A stretch of DNA of 64,000 nt from positions 13,046 through 77,045 of the forward strand of contig JBIOEJ010000006.1 of the NCBI GenBank assembly GCA_044445965.1, written 5' to 3'. This DNA comes from GAS188 sp044445965 (GTDB lineage Bacteria > Pseudomonadota > Alphaproteobacteria > Rhizobiales > Beijerinckiaceae). The position numbers and the translations under genes are program-made. This document shows, piece after piece, positions 17,360 to 26,850 of the stretch. How positions within the stretch are numbered: the first letter of the stretch is position 1; each line of letters opens with the position of its first letter. Below the pieces are notes generated by a model. The model was not told where the DNA came from. It did not search any database and worked only from the letters and a program-made list of their open reading frames with translations.

Positions 17360-19671
17360 GAGAGTTTCTCCGGTACCGATTCGATGGAAGCGGCCTCAAG
17401 ACCATCGGCTCTCTGCGTCGAAGGCGGATCGAGCGTTCCTGGCGCCCCCGATGCCGGCGCTCGCTCGGCCAAATTCGCCGGAAACCACAGCCGAACGCGG
17501 GCGCCGCTTCGGCCCTCGGCCGCGTCGGGACGGTCGAGGAGTTCGATTCCACCTCCGTGTTCCTCGAGAATCTTGCCGACGATGGCAAGACCGAGACCCG
17601 TCCCCTCCTTGCGCGTGGTCATGTAAGGCTCGAGAAGCTTTTGCCGATCGCTGTTCGGAAAGCCGCGTCCGGTATCCGTCACGTCGATGGTGACGATATC
17701 TCCCGGTCCTTTGGCCACCGCGATCGTCACGCTTCCCGGTTCGCCATTCGCCCTCTGCTCGATCGCCTCGGTGGCGTTCTTGACGATGTTGGTCACGGCT
17801 TGCCCGATCAACCGATGGTCGAAGCGCGCCCTCAATGGGCCTTGCGGCAGCTCGGTGACGAATTCGATATCGGGCCGCGCGACCTGCATCAGGAACACGA
17901 CATGCTTCACCACATCGGTGACGTCGCTCTCCTCCAGCACGGGTTTCGGTGTGCGGGCGAATGAGGAGAATTCATCGACCATGCGCTTGATGTCGTCCAC
18001 CTGGCGGATGATCGTATTGGTGCATTGGTCGAAGATCTCCCGGTCGGAGGTAATGAATTTTCCGTATTTGCGCTTCAGGCGCTCGGCGGAGAGCTGGATC
18101 GGGGTCAGCGGGTTCTTGATTTCATGGGCGATGCGCCTTGCCACGTCAGCCCAGGCGGCGGAGCGCTGTGCAAAGACGAGGTCGGTAATGTCGTCGAGGG
18201 TGATGACATAGCCTTCGGAGGGGTCGCCGGCGGTCTCCTTGGTGACGCGCACGCTCACTTGACGTTCGGCCATGCCGCGGGCGAGCGCGATCTGCCCCTG
18301 GACCAGCCGGTGGCGGCCCTCCCGCGCCTCGGTGACCAGAGGACCAACCGCCGGCATGAGCTCGTCGATCATCGCGCCGAGCGGGCTCCCCGATGGACTC
18401 GTCGGCAAAAGCCTGTCGGCCGACGGATTGAGCACGGTGATCCGACCCTTTCCGTCGATACCGATCACGCCGGCCGAAACGCCGTCGAGCACCGCCTCGG
18501 TGAACCGACGCCGCTTGTCCAACATGTCGCTCGTGGCGACGAGGCGATCATGTTGAGCGCGCAATTCTTGGGTCATGCCGTTGAAGGTGGCCGAAAGATG
18601 GGCAAGGTCGCTCTCGCCTTTCCGGGTCGGCACCTGCACATAGAAATTGCCCGCCGCCACCTGATCCGTCGCATGGATCAGGCGGCGAATGGGCAAGACG
18701 AGCCAGTTGGCGAAGGAGAGGCCGAGCCTGATGGCGGAGAGCAGCAGGATCAGCGTGACCAAGAGGTACATCGAGGCGAAGGCGATCTGGACGCCGACGC
18801 GCTTGGCCTCGAGGAGCTGATAATAGCGAAGCCCTTCCTCGGCGGTCTTGGTATAGGCGCTGGCGCGCGGATCGCCGGGCCTCGCCACGAAAAGGAAGGT
18901 GTTGTCGAAGGCCGAGAGCTTCACCAGGGCACCGAAGGCGCCCCCTTCGCGTGGCAGGAAGCAGAAAGGCTCGGTATCGCTCGCCTCCGCATAGTCCTGC
19001 TCGCGCGGCAGGGCGATTCCGGGCACGGCGACATGCTGCACGGTTTCGATCGCCGAGCCGTCTCCCGCCAGGATCATCGCGACCGGAAAGCCGAGGAACA
19101 AGGAGCGTGTCGCCAGCCAGTCGCGAAACAAGGCGCGATTTTCGTCGAACATCACCTTGGCGCGGTTGAGATCGCTCGCCATCAGGTTCATCTCGCGCGC
19201 GATGGTGCGGCATTGGCCCTCCTCATAGGTTCGGGCGATCTCGACCGTATTGCCGAGCAGGGTGCTGAGATCGGCCCGGAACCAGGGATCGAGACTGCGT
19301 TCCAGGGTGATCGAGGTCACGAGCGCGATGAACAGCGCCGGCAGGGCCGCGATGCCGGCGAACCAACCAACGAAGCGCATATGCAGGCCGGCGGCGGCGG
19401 CGCGCGCCCTGCGGGCCCTCAACACGTCGCGGCCCTCGATGATCACGACGACGATCAGGCAGACGACGAGCACGCTGTTCGTGACCAGAATGGCCACGAC
19501 GACGTCATTGGTCGGCAAGATCGGCGTGAGGCCGGCGATGATCAGGAAGCCCACCAGCGCCGATAGGAGGGCCACGATCATGATGATCGTGCCTATGCGC
19601 TTGCCGGATCGGCCTTCATCCAGCAGAAGGGGCGCGGCGCTTGCCTGCCGCACCAGGTCAGTTGAGCTCAT
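17356..19671 (-). CDS. ntrY: Nitrogen sensor histidine kinase NtrY
   Basis: Membrane sensor kinase of about 771 residues. Two N-terminal helices, then about three more membrane segments surround a periplasmic region (about residues 110-280). HAMP (around LPIRRLIHATDQVAAG), PAS (VLDGVSAGVIGIDGKGRITV), the HisKA motif IAHEIKNPLTPIQLSAERLK and the HATPase_c boxes N (NIVKNATEAI), G1 (DTGRGF) and G2 (GTGLGLAI) follow in order. The ATG at 19671 is preferred; an in-frame ATG at 19713 adds 14 residues. It phosphorylates NtrX and possibly NtrC. Confidence 0.94.
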   Translation of the reverse strand: MSSTDLVRQASAAPLLLDEGRSGKRIGTIIMIVALLSALVGFLIIAGLTPILPTNDVVVAILVTNSVLVVCLIVVVIIEGRDVLRARRARAAAAGLHMRFVGWFAGIAALPALFIALVTSITLERSLDPWFRADLSTLLGNTVEIARTYEEGQCRTIAREMNLMASDLNRAKVMFDENRALFRDWLATRSLFLGFPVAMILAGDGSAIETVQHVAVPGIALPREQDYAEASDTEPFCFLPREGGAFGALVKLSAFDNTFLFVARPGDPRASAYTKTAEEGLRYYQLLEAKRVGVQIAFASMYLLVTLILLLSAIRLGLSFANWLVLPIRRLIHATDQVAAGNFYVQVPTRKGESDLAHLSATFNGMTQELRAQHDRLVATSDMLDKRRRFTEAVLDGVSAGVIGIDGKGRITVLNPSADRLLPTSPSGSPLGAMIDELMPAVGPLVTEAREGRHRLVQGQIALARGMAERQVSVRVTKETAGDPSEGYVITLDDITDLVFAQRSAAWADVARRIAHEIKNPLTPIQLSAERLKRKYGKFITSDREIFDQCTNTIIRQVDDIKRMVDEFSSFARTPKPVLEESDVTDVVKHVVFLMQVARPDIEFVTELPQGPLRARFDHRLIGQAVTNIVKNATEAIEQRANGEPGSVTIAVAKGPGDIVTIDVTDTGRGFPNSDRQKLLEPYMTTRKEGTGLGLAIVGKILEEHGGGIELLDRPDAAEGRSGARVRLWFPANLAERAPASGAPGTLDPPSTQRADGLEAASIESVPEKLS

Positions 19672-19746
19672 TCCGCCGTCAAAACTCTGCGCCGCATTGA
19701 TGCATGCGTGCAACAGTGTTGTCGGAATGCGACGGTTTTGGGGCCG

Positions 19747-21189
19747 TTATCTGGAGAGCTTCATCACTTGAATGTCGAGATCACTGATTTTCTTGCGCAA
19801 AGTGTTACGGTTGAGACCGAGAAGATGTGCGGCCTTGATCTGATTGCCTCTGGTCGCGGCGAGCGCAGCCGAGATCAGCGGGGCTTCGACCTCTTCGACG
19901 ATCCGGTGGAATAGGCCCGGCGGGGGCAGTTGCGCGCCGAAGGTCGCGAAATAATGCTGCAGATGCCTCTCGACCATCGCGGCGAGCGTCGCATCCTCCG
20001 ACCGCTCGACCGCCTGGGCGGGCGCCGCGTCCGACTGTGAAAGCTCCGCCTCGATGATGGCCGCTGAGATGTTCTGCTGCGGATAGAGCGCCGCGAGGCG
20101 GCGCACCAGGTTCTCGAGCTCGCGTACATTTCCCGGCCAGCGATAGGCGCATAAGCGCTCGATCGCCTCGGGCTCGAGCGTCTTGACCGGCAACCCCTCC
20201 TTCTCGTTCATGGCGAAGAAATGCCTGACGAGGTCGGGAATGTCCTCCGCGCGCTCGCGCAACGGCGGCAGGCGGATCGGCACGACGTTGAGCCGGAAGA
20301 ACAAATCCTCGCGGAACAAGCCTTGTTGGATCAGCCCGCGGAGCTGCTTGTTGGTGGCGGCGATGATCCGTACATTGGTCTTGATCGGCACACGCCCGCC
20401 GACCGTCGTATATTCGCCCTGTTGCAGCACGCGCAGCAGGCGCGTCTGCGCCTCCATCGGCATATCGCCGATCTCGTCGAGAAAGAGCGTGCCGCCTTCC
20501 GCCTGCTCGAAGCGGCCGACCGAGCGGGAGAGCGCGCCGGTGAAGGCGCCCTTCTCATGGCCGAAAAGCTCCGACTCGATGAGATCTCGCGGGATTGCCG
20601 CCATGTTGACGGCAATGAAAGGGCCCTTCCGCCGCTTGCCGAAATCATGCAGGGCGCGCGCGACGAGTTCCTTGCCGGTGCCGGAATCGCCATTGATCAT
20701 CACCGTCAGGTCGGTCTGCATGAGGCGCGCCAGCACCCGGTACACATCCTGCATGGAGGGCGAGCGGCCGACGAGCGGCATGTTTTCGGTATCGATCTCG
20801 GCGGGTTTCGTAGCGGCCGGCTTCTGCTCCGACAGGGCACGGCCGACGATCGAGACGATTTCCTTCAAATCGAAGGGCTTCGGCAGATAGTCATAAGCGC
20901 CGAGCTCGGAGGCGCGCACCGCCGTCATGAAGGTGTTCTGTGCGCTCATGACGACGACGGGCAGCTCCGGCCGCACGCGCTTGATGCGCGGCAGGAGGTC
21001 GAAAGCATTGTGATCGGGCATCACCACATCGGTGATCACCAGATCGCCGTCGCCCTCGGCCACCCAGCGCCACAAGGTCGCGCCGTTGCCGGTCGAACGA
21101 ACCTCGTAGCCGGCGCGCGACAGCGCCTGGCCGAGCACCGTCCGAATGGCGGAGTCATCGTCCGCGACCAGAATCTGTCCGCTGCGCAT
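19747..21189 (-). CDS. ntrC: Nitrogen regulation response regulator NtrC (sigma-54 activator)
   Basis: Activates sigma-54 promoters for nitrogen assimilation when phosphorylated by NtrB. The receiver has Asp54 (VITDVVMPD). The AAA+ domain has Walker A GDSGTGKE (167-174), intact GAFTGA (214-219) and Walker B TLFLDEIGD (234-242). The C-terminal Fis HTH is ATRGNQIKAAHLLGLNRNTL. At 480 residues it is full length. GAGGAG sits four bases before the ATG. It lies 37 bases downstream of ntrB, so the two are co-transcribed. Confidence 0.97.
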   Translation of the reverse strand: MRSGQILVADDDSAIRTVLGQALSRAGYEVRSTGNGATLWRWVAEGDGDLVITDVVMPDHNAFDLLPRIKRVRPELPVVVMSAQNTFMTAVRASELGAYDYLPKPFDLKEIVSIVGRALSEQKPAATKPAEIDTENMPLVGRSPSMQDVYRVLARLMQTDLTVMINGDSGTGKELVARALHDFGKRRKGPFIAVNMAAIPRDLIESELFGHEKGAFTGALSRSVGRFEQAEGGTLFLDEIGDMPMEAQTRLLRVLQQGEYTTVGGRVPIKTNVRIIAATNKQLRGLIQQGLFREDLFFRLNVVPIRLPPLRERAEDIPDLVRHFFAMNEKEGLPVKTLEPEAIERLCAYRWPGNVRELENLVRRLAALYPQQNISAAIIEAELSQSDAAPAQAVERSEDATLAAMVERHLQHYFATFGAQLPPPGLFHRIVEEVEAPLISAALAATRGNQIKAAHLLGLNRNTLRKKISDLDIQVMKLSR

Positions 21190-21226
21190 TCATCTCCTCT
21201 CGATCCTCCCCACCCCGCGGCGCCAG

Positions 21227-22363
21227 TCATCTTCCCGGCACGAACATGGGCATCATCACGCGAAATGTAGTGCGGCGATGCGCCGTTTCGCACTCGACGA
21301 TGCCGCCGTGGTCGCCGACGATCTTGGCGACCAAAGCAAGACCGAGGCCAGAGCCTTGCGCCTTGGTCGTGACGAACGGATCAAAGAGGTGCGGCTGGAG
21401 ATCGGCCGGCACGCCCGGGCCGTTATCCCGGACGCAGAACTCGAGCGGCAGGCTGATGCGCCCAGAGGAGGGCCCGACCGAAAGCTTCACGCCGGGCTTG
21501 AAAGCAGTGCTGAGCTCGATTTCGCCATCGGCAACGTCCTTGCCAATGGCCTCGGCGGCGTTCTTGACGAGGTTGAGGAAGACCTGGATCAGCTGGTCGC
21601 GATTGGCGAGAACCGGTGGGAGCGAAGGATCGTAGGTCTCGGCGATCCTGATATGCTTGGCGAAGCCTGAAAGCGCGAGCCGCTTCACATGATCGAGCAC
21701 GGAATGGATATTGACCGGCTCGCGGGCGATCGGCCGCGAGTCGCCGAAAAACTCCATGCGATCGACCAGCTTCACGATTCGATCGGTTTCCTGGCAGATC
21801 AGCTGGGTGAGCGAACGATCCCCCTCTTGTGCCGACATTTCAAGCAGTTGGGCTGCACCCCTGATGCCCGAAAGCGGGTTCTTGATTTCGTGCGCCAGCA
21901 TGGCGGCAAGCCCGCTGACCGAACGCGCCGCGCCGCGATGAGTGAGCTGGCGGTCCATCTTGTCAGCAATCGTGCGCTCTTGCATCATCACCAGAACATG
22001 GTTGTCCATATCGTTGAAAGGCAATGCAAAAATGTCGACGATCTTCTCGTCGCGGGAAAAGGGCGAGAGGATCGGCAGGCGATGCTCGCTGACGCTCGCA
22101 TTACGACGTCGCACCTCCGCCACGAGCCCGACCACGGGGGAATCGAACGCGAACAGCTCCGTCAGCTTCTGGCGCCGCAGGAACGACACCGACAGCTCGA
22201 AGAAGCTCTCGGCCGCGAGGTTCGCGTAGGAGACGCTGTCATCGGGCGACAGGCAGATGATCGGCATCGGAACCGCGTTCAAGATCGCCTGCGCCCCTTC
22301 GGGCGGCAATGTCGGAGACAAACGCATCAGCATCGGCTCGAGCGGGTCGCTGACGTAGGTCAC
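21227..22363 (-). CDS. ntrB: Nitrogen regulation sensor histidine kinase NtrB
   Basis: Cytosolic PII-controlled kinase/phosphatase for NtrC, 378 residues with no membrane segment. The N-terminal PAS domain contains AVPMPIICLSPDDSVSYAN. The HisKA motif is MLAHEIKNPLSGIRGAAQLL. The ATP-binding domain has NLVKNAAEAIG (N box), DNGPGVP (G1), FDPFVTTK (F) and GSGLGLAL (G2). The start overlaps the dusB stop as ATGA (22360-22363), the conserved nifR3-ntrB coupling. Confidence 0.96.
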   Translation of the reverse strand: MTYVSDPLEPMLMRLSPTLPPEGAQAILNAVPMPIICLSPDDSVSYANLAAESFFELSVSFLRRQKLTELFAFDSPVVGLVAEVRRRNASVSEHRLPILSPFSRDEKIVDIFALPFNDMDNHVLVMMQERTIADKMDRQLTHRGAARSVSGLAAMLAHEIKNPLSGIRGAAQLLEMSAQEGDRSLTQLICQETDRIVKLVDRMEFFGDSRPIAREPVNIHSVLDHVKRLALSGFAKHIRIAETYDPSLPPVLANRDQLIQVFLNLVKNAAEAIGKDVADGEIELSTAFKPGVKLSVGPSSGRISLPLEFCVRDNGPGVPADLQPHLFDPFVTTKAQGSGLGLALVAKIVGDHGGIVECETAHRRTTFRVMMPMFVPGR

Positions 22364-23424
22364 GCCGCCACCGCCATGCCGTAATCAGGAGCATCGCCTG
22401 CGAGCGCGAACGCCTCATGCAGCAGGATTTTCACCTCCGCTGGCCGCTCGGAGCGCATGAGCGCCGCCCTGATCGCCGGGGCCCGCGCATCGATGCTGGC
22501 GGCAAGCGCATGCGCCGCATAGGCCTGCAGGTGCTTGCGTGCATGGCGCAGACCGAGCGGCAGTCCATAAAGGGCAAGCAACCCTTGATAATGCTCGGTT
22601 GCCAGGGCGCAGCGAGCGGCCGGCGAAAGCGGCCGCTCGGGCTCTCCCCGCAACGCGCGCTCGACCTCGCCCGGCAGCCAGGGACGGCCGAGCGCGGCGC
22701 GGCCGATCATCACGCCGTCGGCACCGGAGCGCAGGAGCGCCGTCTCCGCGTCGGCAGCCGAGGCGATATCGCCATTGACGATCACCGGAACACCGACGCT
22801 GCGCTTCACGGCGCCGACCGCGGGCCAATCGGCATGGCCATCATAGAATTGGGCGCGCGTGCGCCCATGGACGCAGATCAGGCGAGCGCCCGCGCCCTCG
22901 CAACGGCGCGCGATGTCGGGAGCGTTCAAGCTCACGGCATCGAAGCCGAGCCGCATCTTGACGGTCACGGGCAACGTCACGGCGCCCGCGACCGCCGCGA
23001 CGACGCGCTCTGCGAGGTCGGGCTCGCGCATCAACGCCGAGCCGCAAAGCTGCCGGGCCACGCGCTTTGCCGGGCAGCCCATATTGATGTCGACGATATC
23101 GGCGCCGGATGCTTCGGCGATGCGCGCAGCTTCGGCCATGCAAGCCGGATCGCGCCCGGCGATCTGCACGATATGCGGCGAGACGCCCTTGCCCTCGAGC
23201 TTCAGCCTCGCCTCCTCGTCGCCCTGGGCGAGCTGGGGGGAAGCGATCATTTCGCTGACCACAGCCGCCGCCCCGAGGCGACGCGCAATCTTGCGCATCA
23301 CCACATCGGTGATGCCGGACATCGGCGCGAGCCACGCCCGTCCGTCGAGCCTGATCGGCCCGATGCACATAGCGCGGGCGGCGTTCGCAAAAGGCACTCT
23401 GCCCAATTTTTGATCAATCTGCAT
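22360..23424 (-). CDS. dusB: tRNA-dihydrouridine synthase DusB (NifR3)
   Basis: FMN-dependent enzyme that reduces uridine to dihydrouridine in tRNA D-loops. Motifs are WLAPMSGITDVVMRK, the catalytic cysteine in DINMGCPAKRV, VTVKMRLGF, the FMN-phosphate region VNGDIAS, and DGVMIGRAALGRPWL. The 354 residues include an N-terminal extension of about 20 residues before the barrel. It heads the ntr operon, diverging from ispDF, and the 189-base gap between them should hold both promoters. Confidence 0.95.
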   Translation of the reverse strand: MQIDQKLGRVPFANAARAMCIGPIRLDGRAWLAPMSGITDVVMRKIARRLGAAAVVSEMIASPQLAQGDEEARLKLEGKGVSPHIVQIAGRDPACMAEAARIAEASGADIVDINMGCPAKRVARQLCGSALMREPDLAERVVAAVAGAVTLPVTVKMRLGFDAVSLNAPDIARRCEGAGARLICVHGRTRAQFYDGHADWPAVGAVKRSVGVPVIVNGDIASAADAETALLRSGADGVMIGRAALGRPWLPGEVERALRGEPERPLSPAARCALATEHYQGLLALYGLPLGLRHARKHLQAYAAHALAASIDARAPAIRAALMRSERPAEVKILLHEAFALAGDAPDYGMAVAA

Positions 23425-23613
23425 CTTGCTTAGATAATAGACAGGTCATTGTGCGCCGCACAAGACGCTTGCACTCCGGCTCCACTTGCGCCAGCAGCGT
23501 GAACCTTGCGGCATGGCGTCGCAGCGCGCGCCCCGCGGTTGCATGCGAATGCCCGCGCGGTTTCCTGACAAACGATCTTATCTCGGCAGCCAAATCGAAC
23601 CCATCCGCAATTC

Positions 23614-24843
23614 GTGGCCCAAATCATTTCCAACGCTTCGCCGAAGACCGCGGCCTTGATCGTCGCCGCCGGACGAGGCCTGCGCGCCGGAGGCGAGCTG
23701 CCCAAGCAATATCAGCTCATCGGCGGAATGAGCGTGCTGGAGCGAGCCATCCGCGCCTTGCACGAGGCGGCAGGCGTCGGGCGGGCCATCGTCGTCATCC
23801 ATCCGGAGGATGCCGACCAGTATGAGGTGGTCAGGACGCGCCTCTGTGCGCAATTGCCGGGTTTCCTGCTGCCGCCGGCCTTTGGAGGGGCAACGCGCCA
23901 GTCGAGCGTGCGCGCCGGTCTCGAGGCCTTGTCGGCGACGCCGCCCGAGATCGTGCTCATCCACGACGCGGCGCGGCCCTTCCTGTCCCCGGCCCTGGTG
24001 GCGCGCGCCATCGAGGCTGCGAGACGCCATGGCGCGGCGGTCCCTGGAATTCCCGTCAACGATACGATCAGGCGGTTGGGCGCGGGCCGTCCCTATGGGG
24101 AAACCTTGCCGCGGGAGAGCTTGCGGGCCATTCAGACACCGCAAGCCTTCACCTTCTCGAAGATCAGGGAAGCTCACGGGCGCGCGGCGGCGGCGGGGCT
24201 CGACGCCTTCACCGATGATGGGGGCCTCGCCGAATGGGCGGGGCTCGACGTCCATGTGTTCGAGGGCGAAACGGAGAATACCAAATTGAGCCTGCCCTCG
24301 GACTTCATCCGCGCCGCCCAGCACGTCAAGGCGCTGACCGAGACGCGCACTGGCCTCGGCTACGACGTGCACGCCTTCGGCGAAGGCGCCTTCATCATGC
24401 TCGGCGGCGTGAGGATCAGTCACGATCGCGGCATCGTGGCCCATTCGGACGGCGATGTGTTGCTGCACGCGCTGACCGACGCCCTGCTCGGCGCCCTTGG
24501 CGAGGGGGATATCGGGATGCATTTTCCGCCCTCCGATCCTCGCTGGAAGGAGGCCGCGTCGAGCCTCTTTCTGGCCGACGCCGTGGCGCGGGTCGGCAGA
24601 CGAGGCGGACGCATTCTGCATCTCGATGCGACCGTCGTGTGCGAGACGCCGCGCCTCGCTCCGCGGCGCGAGGCGATCCGCGCTTCGGTTGCGGCGATCG
24701 TCGGCATCGGCGAGGGGCGCATCTCGATCAAGGCCACCACTTCGGAGAAGCTCGGCTTCACCGGCCGGGGCGAAGGCATCGCCGCGCAGGCCATAGCCAC
24801 GATCGAGCTGCCGATCGGCGAAGGAGACGCGAATGTTCGATGA
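23614..24843 (+). CDS. ispDF: Bifunctional IspD/IspF, MEP pathway
   Basis: Fused enzyme of non-mevalonate isoprenoid synthesis. The N-terminal IspD half (about 1-235) attaches CMP to MEP and shows ALIVAAGRGLRAGGELPKQY and VLIHDAARPFL. The C-terminal IspF half (about 245-409) cyclises CDP-ME 2-phosphate and shows the metal ligands in TGLGYDVHAFGEG, VAHSDGDVLLHALTDALLGA and the CMP-binding KATTSEKLGFTGRGEG. The fusion is typical of alphaproteobacteria. The GTG start is accepted because the next Met lies inside the IspD catalytic fold. It overlaps cinA by 11 bases. Confidence 0.96.
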   Translation: MAQIISNASPKTAALIVAAGRGLRAGGELPKQYQLIGGMSVLERAIRALHEAAGVGRAIVVIHPEDADQYEVVRTRLCAQLPGFLLPPAFGGATRQSSVRAGLEALSATPPEIVLIHDAARPFLSPALVARAIEAARRHGAAVPGIPVNDTIRRLGAGRPYGETLPRESLRAIQTPQAFTFSKIREAHGRAAAAGLDAFTDDGGLAEWAGLDVHVFEGETENTKLSLPSDFIRAAQHVKALTETRTGLGYDVHAFGEGAFIMLGGVRISHDRGIVAHSDGDVLLHALTDALLGALGEGDIGMHFPPSDPRWKEAASSLFLADAVARVGRRGGRILHLDATVVCETPRLAPRREAIRASVAAIVGIGEGRISIKATTSEKLGFTGRGEGIAAQAIATIELPIGEGDANVR

Positions 24844-25345
24844 CGCGGTGCTGATCGCGGCTCGTCGCCTCATCGACCTGTGTCGTGGGCGCGGCTTTCA
24901 TATCGCAACGGCCGAATCCTGCACAGGCGGGCTGATCGCCGGCGCGCTCACCGAGATCGCCGGCTCCTCGGATGTCGTCGATCGCGGCTTCGTGACCTAT
25001 TCGAACGCCGCCAAGACCGAGATGCTCGGCCTGCCGCGCGAGCTGATCGAGCGCCATGGCGCGGTGAGCGAGGCGGTCGCGAGAGCGATGGCCGAGGGGG
25101 CGCTGACGCGCTCGGCGGCCGATATCGTCGTCGCCGTGACCGGGATCGCGGGCCCCGGCGGCGGCAGCGCGGAGAAGCCGGTCGGCCTCGTGCATTTCGG
25201 CTGCGCCGCCAAGGGCCATGGCGTGCGGCATAGCGAGCGGCGCTTCGGCGATGTCGGGCGAAGCGAGGTGCGCCGCCTCACGGTGCTCGTCGCGCTGGCC
25301 ATGCTGGAGGAGGCGAGCCGAGAATCCGCGACGCGGACCGCCTGA
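24833..25345 (+). CDS. CinA C-terminal family protein (nicotinamide-nucleotide amidase)
   Basis: A 170-residue single-domain CinA/PncC-type amidohydrolase that converts NMN to nicotinate mononucleotide and ammonia. It has the catalytic-loop motif TAESCTGGLIAG, then FVTYSNAAKTEMLG, ERHGAVSEAVARAMAEG and VAVTGIAGPGGGSAEKPVG. The N-terminal MoCF-like domain of long CinA is absent, as in Escherichia coli YgaD/PncC. It overlaps ispDF and converges on ratA with three bases between stops. Confidence 0.93.
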   Translation: MFDDAVLIAARRLIDLCRGRGFHIATAESCTGGLIAGALTEIAGSSDVVDRGFVTYSNAAKTEMLGLPRELIERHGAVSEAVARAMAEGALTRSAADIVVAVTGIAGPGGGSAEKPVGLVHFGCAAKGHGVRHSERRFGDVGRSEVRRLTVLVALAMLEEASRESATRTA

Positions 25346-25348
25346 GCT

Positions 25349-25828
25349 TCAGCCTCCCGCTATCGTCCGTGAAAGCGTGCCGCGGCCATAAACCGCCTCG
25401 GCGCGCTTCTCGAAAGCCTCCGAGAATTTGCGGAAGGCCCGGTCGAACATCGCGCCCATCAGCATGGCCAGCAGGCGGCTCTTGAACTCGTAGGAGATGA
25501 AGAACTCGACGAGGCAGCCCTCGCCATCGGGCTTGAAGCTCCACAGATTATCGAGTGCCTTGAAGGGTCCGTCGAGATAGGAGACCGCGATCTTGAGCGC
25601 GGAGCGGTCGAGCGTGACCTTGCTGGTGAAGGTCTCGCGGATCGCCTTGTAGCCGACCGTCATGTCGGCGATCAGCGTCTCGCGGCCGCCCTCGGCCGGG
25701 ACCCGGCTCCTCACCCTCAAGGCTTCGCAAAGCGGCAGGAAGAGCGGGTATTTCTCGACATCGGCGACGAGGTCGAACATCTGCTCGGGCGTATGCTTGA
25801 CGCGACGCGTGGTGCGGAAGGAGGGCAT
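25349..25828 (-). CDS. RatA/COQ10-type START domain protein
   Basis: A 159-residue polyketide-cyclase/START-fold protein. Family blocks are HTPEQMFDLVADVEKYPLFL near the N-terminus, YLDGPFKALDNLWSFKP and VEFFISYEFKSRLL in the middle, and MFDRAFRKFSEAFEKRA at the end. Bacterial members are often named RatA toxin, but in alphaproteobacteria this group more probably acts like COQ10, binding ubiquinone or lipid (inference). Position directly after lipA is the usual one in the class. Confidence 0.88.
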   Translation of the reverse strand: MPSFRTTRRVKHTPEQMFDLVADVEKYPLFLPLCEALRVRSRVPAEGGRETLIADMTVGYKAIRETFTSKVTLDRSALKIAVSYLDGPFKALDNLWSFKPDGEGCLVEFFISYEFKSRLLAMLMGAMFDRAFRKFSEAFEKRAEAVYGRGTLSRTIAGG

Positions 25829-25853
25829 GCTGATATCTTGCCCGCGGCGGCGA

Positions 25854-26813
25854 TCAGGACTGAAGCTGCGAGAGGCGCGCCGCTTTCAGCTTCGCGAAAT
25901 CCTCGCCCGCGTGATGCGAGGAGCGCGTCAGCGGGCTCGCCGAGACGAGCGCGAAGCCCTTGGTGTAGGCGATCGTCTCGAGGCCCTTGAACTCCTCGGG
26001 CGTGACGAAACGGATCACAGGGTGATGCTTGCGCGAGGGGGCGAGATATTGACCGATGGTGAGGAAATCGACCTCCGCCGAGCGCAGATCATCCATCAAT
26101 TGCAGCACCTCGTTGCGCTCCTCGCCGAGGCCGACCATGATTCCCGATTTGGTGAACACGGCCGGAGCAAGCTCCCTGGCGCGCTGCAACAGGCGCAGCG
26201 AATGGAAATAACGGGCGCCCGGCCGCACCGTCAGATATTTCGACGGCACGGTCTCGAGGTTGTGGTTGAAGACATCGGGCTTGGCCTCGAGCACGGTTTC
26301 GAGCGCGCCGCCCTTGCGCAGGAAGTCGGGCGTGAGCACCTCGATCGTGGTCGCGGGCATGGCGGCGCGAATGGCGGCGATGGTGCGGGCGAAATGGCGC
26401 GCCCCGCCATCCGCGAGATCGTCGCGATCGACCGAGGTGACCACCACATGGTTGAGGCCGAGCTTGGCGACCGCGTCGGCAACCCGTGCCGGCTCGCCGT
26501 CGTCGAGGGCGCCGGGCAGGCCGGTCTTCACATTGCAGAATGCGCAAGCGCGCGTGCAGGTGTCCCCCATGATCATTAAGGTCGCGTGCTTCTTCTCCCA
26601 GCACTCGCCGATATTGGGGCAGCCCGCCTCCTCGCAGACGGTCGCGAGCTTATTGTCCCTGACAATGCGGTTGGTCGCGGCCCATTGCGGCGAGCCCGGC
26701 GCCTTCACCCTTATCCAATCGGGCTTGCGCAGCACGGGTTGATCGGGCCGATTGGCCTTCTCGGGATGTCGCGGCCGCGGATCGCGGTTGATGAGATCGA
26801 GGACGAGGGCCAT
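25854..26813 (-). CDS. lipA: Lipoyl synthase
   Basis: Radical-SAM enzyme that inserts two sulfurs into octanoyl groups on E2 and GcvH proteins. The auxiliary cluster cysteines are in CEEAGCPNIGEC, and the radical SAM cluster in CTRACAFC. Further motifs are VVVTSVDRDDLADGG and MVGLGE. The 319-residue form starting MALVLDLINRDPRP matches the family; the longer open frame would overlap the TRAP gene upstream. Normally lipA follows pdh/lpd genes; here a TRAP/ThDP operon occupies that place. Confidence 0.96.
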   Translation of the reverse strand: MALVLDLINRDPRPRHPEKANRPDQPVLRKPDWIRVKAPGSPQWAATNRIVRDNKLATVCEEAGCPNIGECWEKKHATLMIMGDTCTRACAFCNVKTGLPGALDDGEPARVADAVAKLGLNHVVVTSVDRDDLADGGARHFARTIAAIRAAMPATTIEVLTPDFLRKGGALETVLEAKPDVFNHNLETVPSKYLTVRPGARYFHSLRLLQRARELAPAVFTKSGIMVGLGEERNEVLQLMDDLRSAEVDFLTIGQYLAPSRKHHPVIRFVTPEEFKGLETIAYTKGFALVSASPLTRSSHHAGEDFAKLKAARLSQLQS

Positions 26814-26850
26814 GTCGAAGAGGTAGTCCGGGCGCGCCGAGACATCAAGC

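Noticed and set aside
25349..25828. RatA toxin of a toxin-antitoxin pair
   Set aside because: No antitoxin gene adjoins; position after lipA and the START/COQ10 fold favour a housekeeping role.
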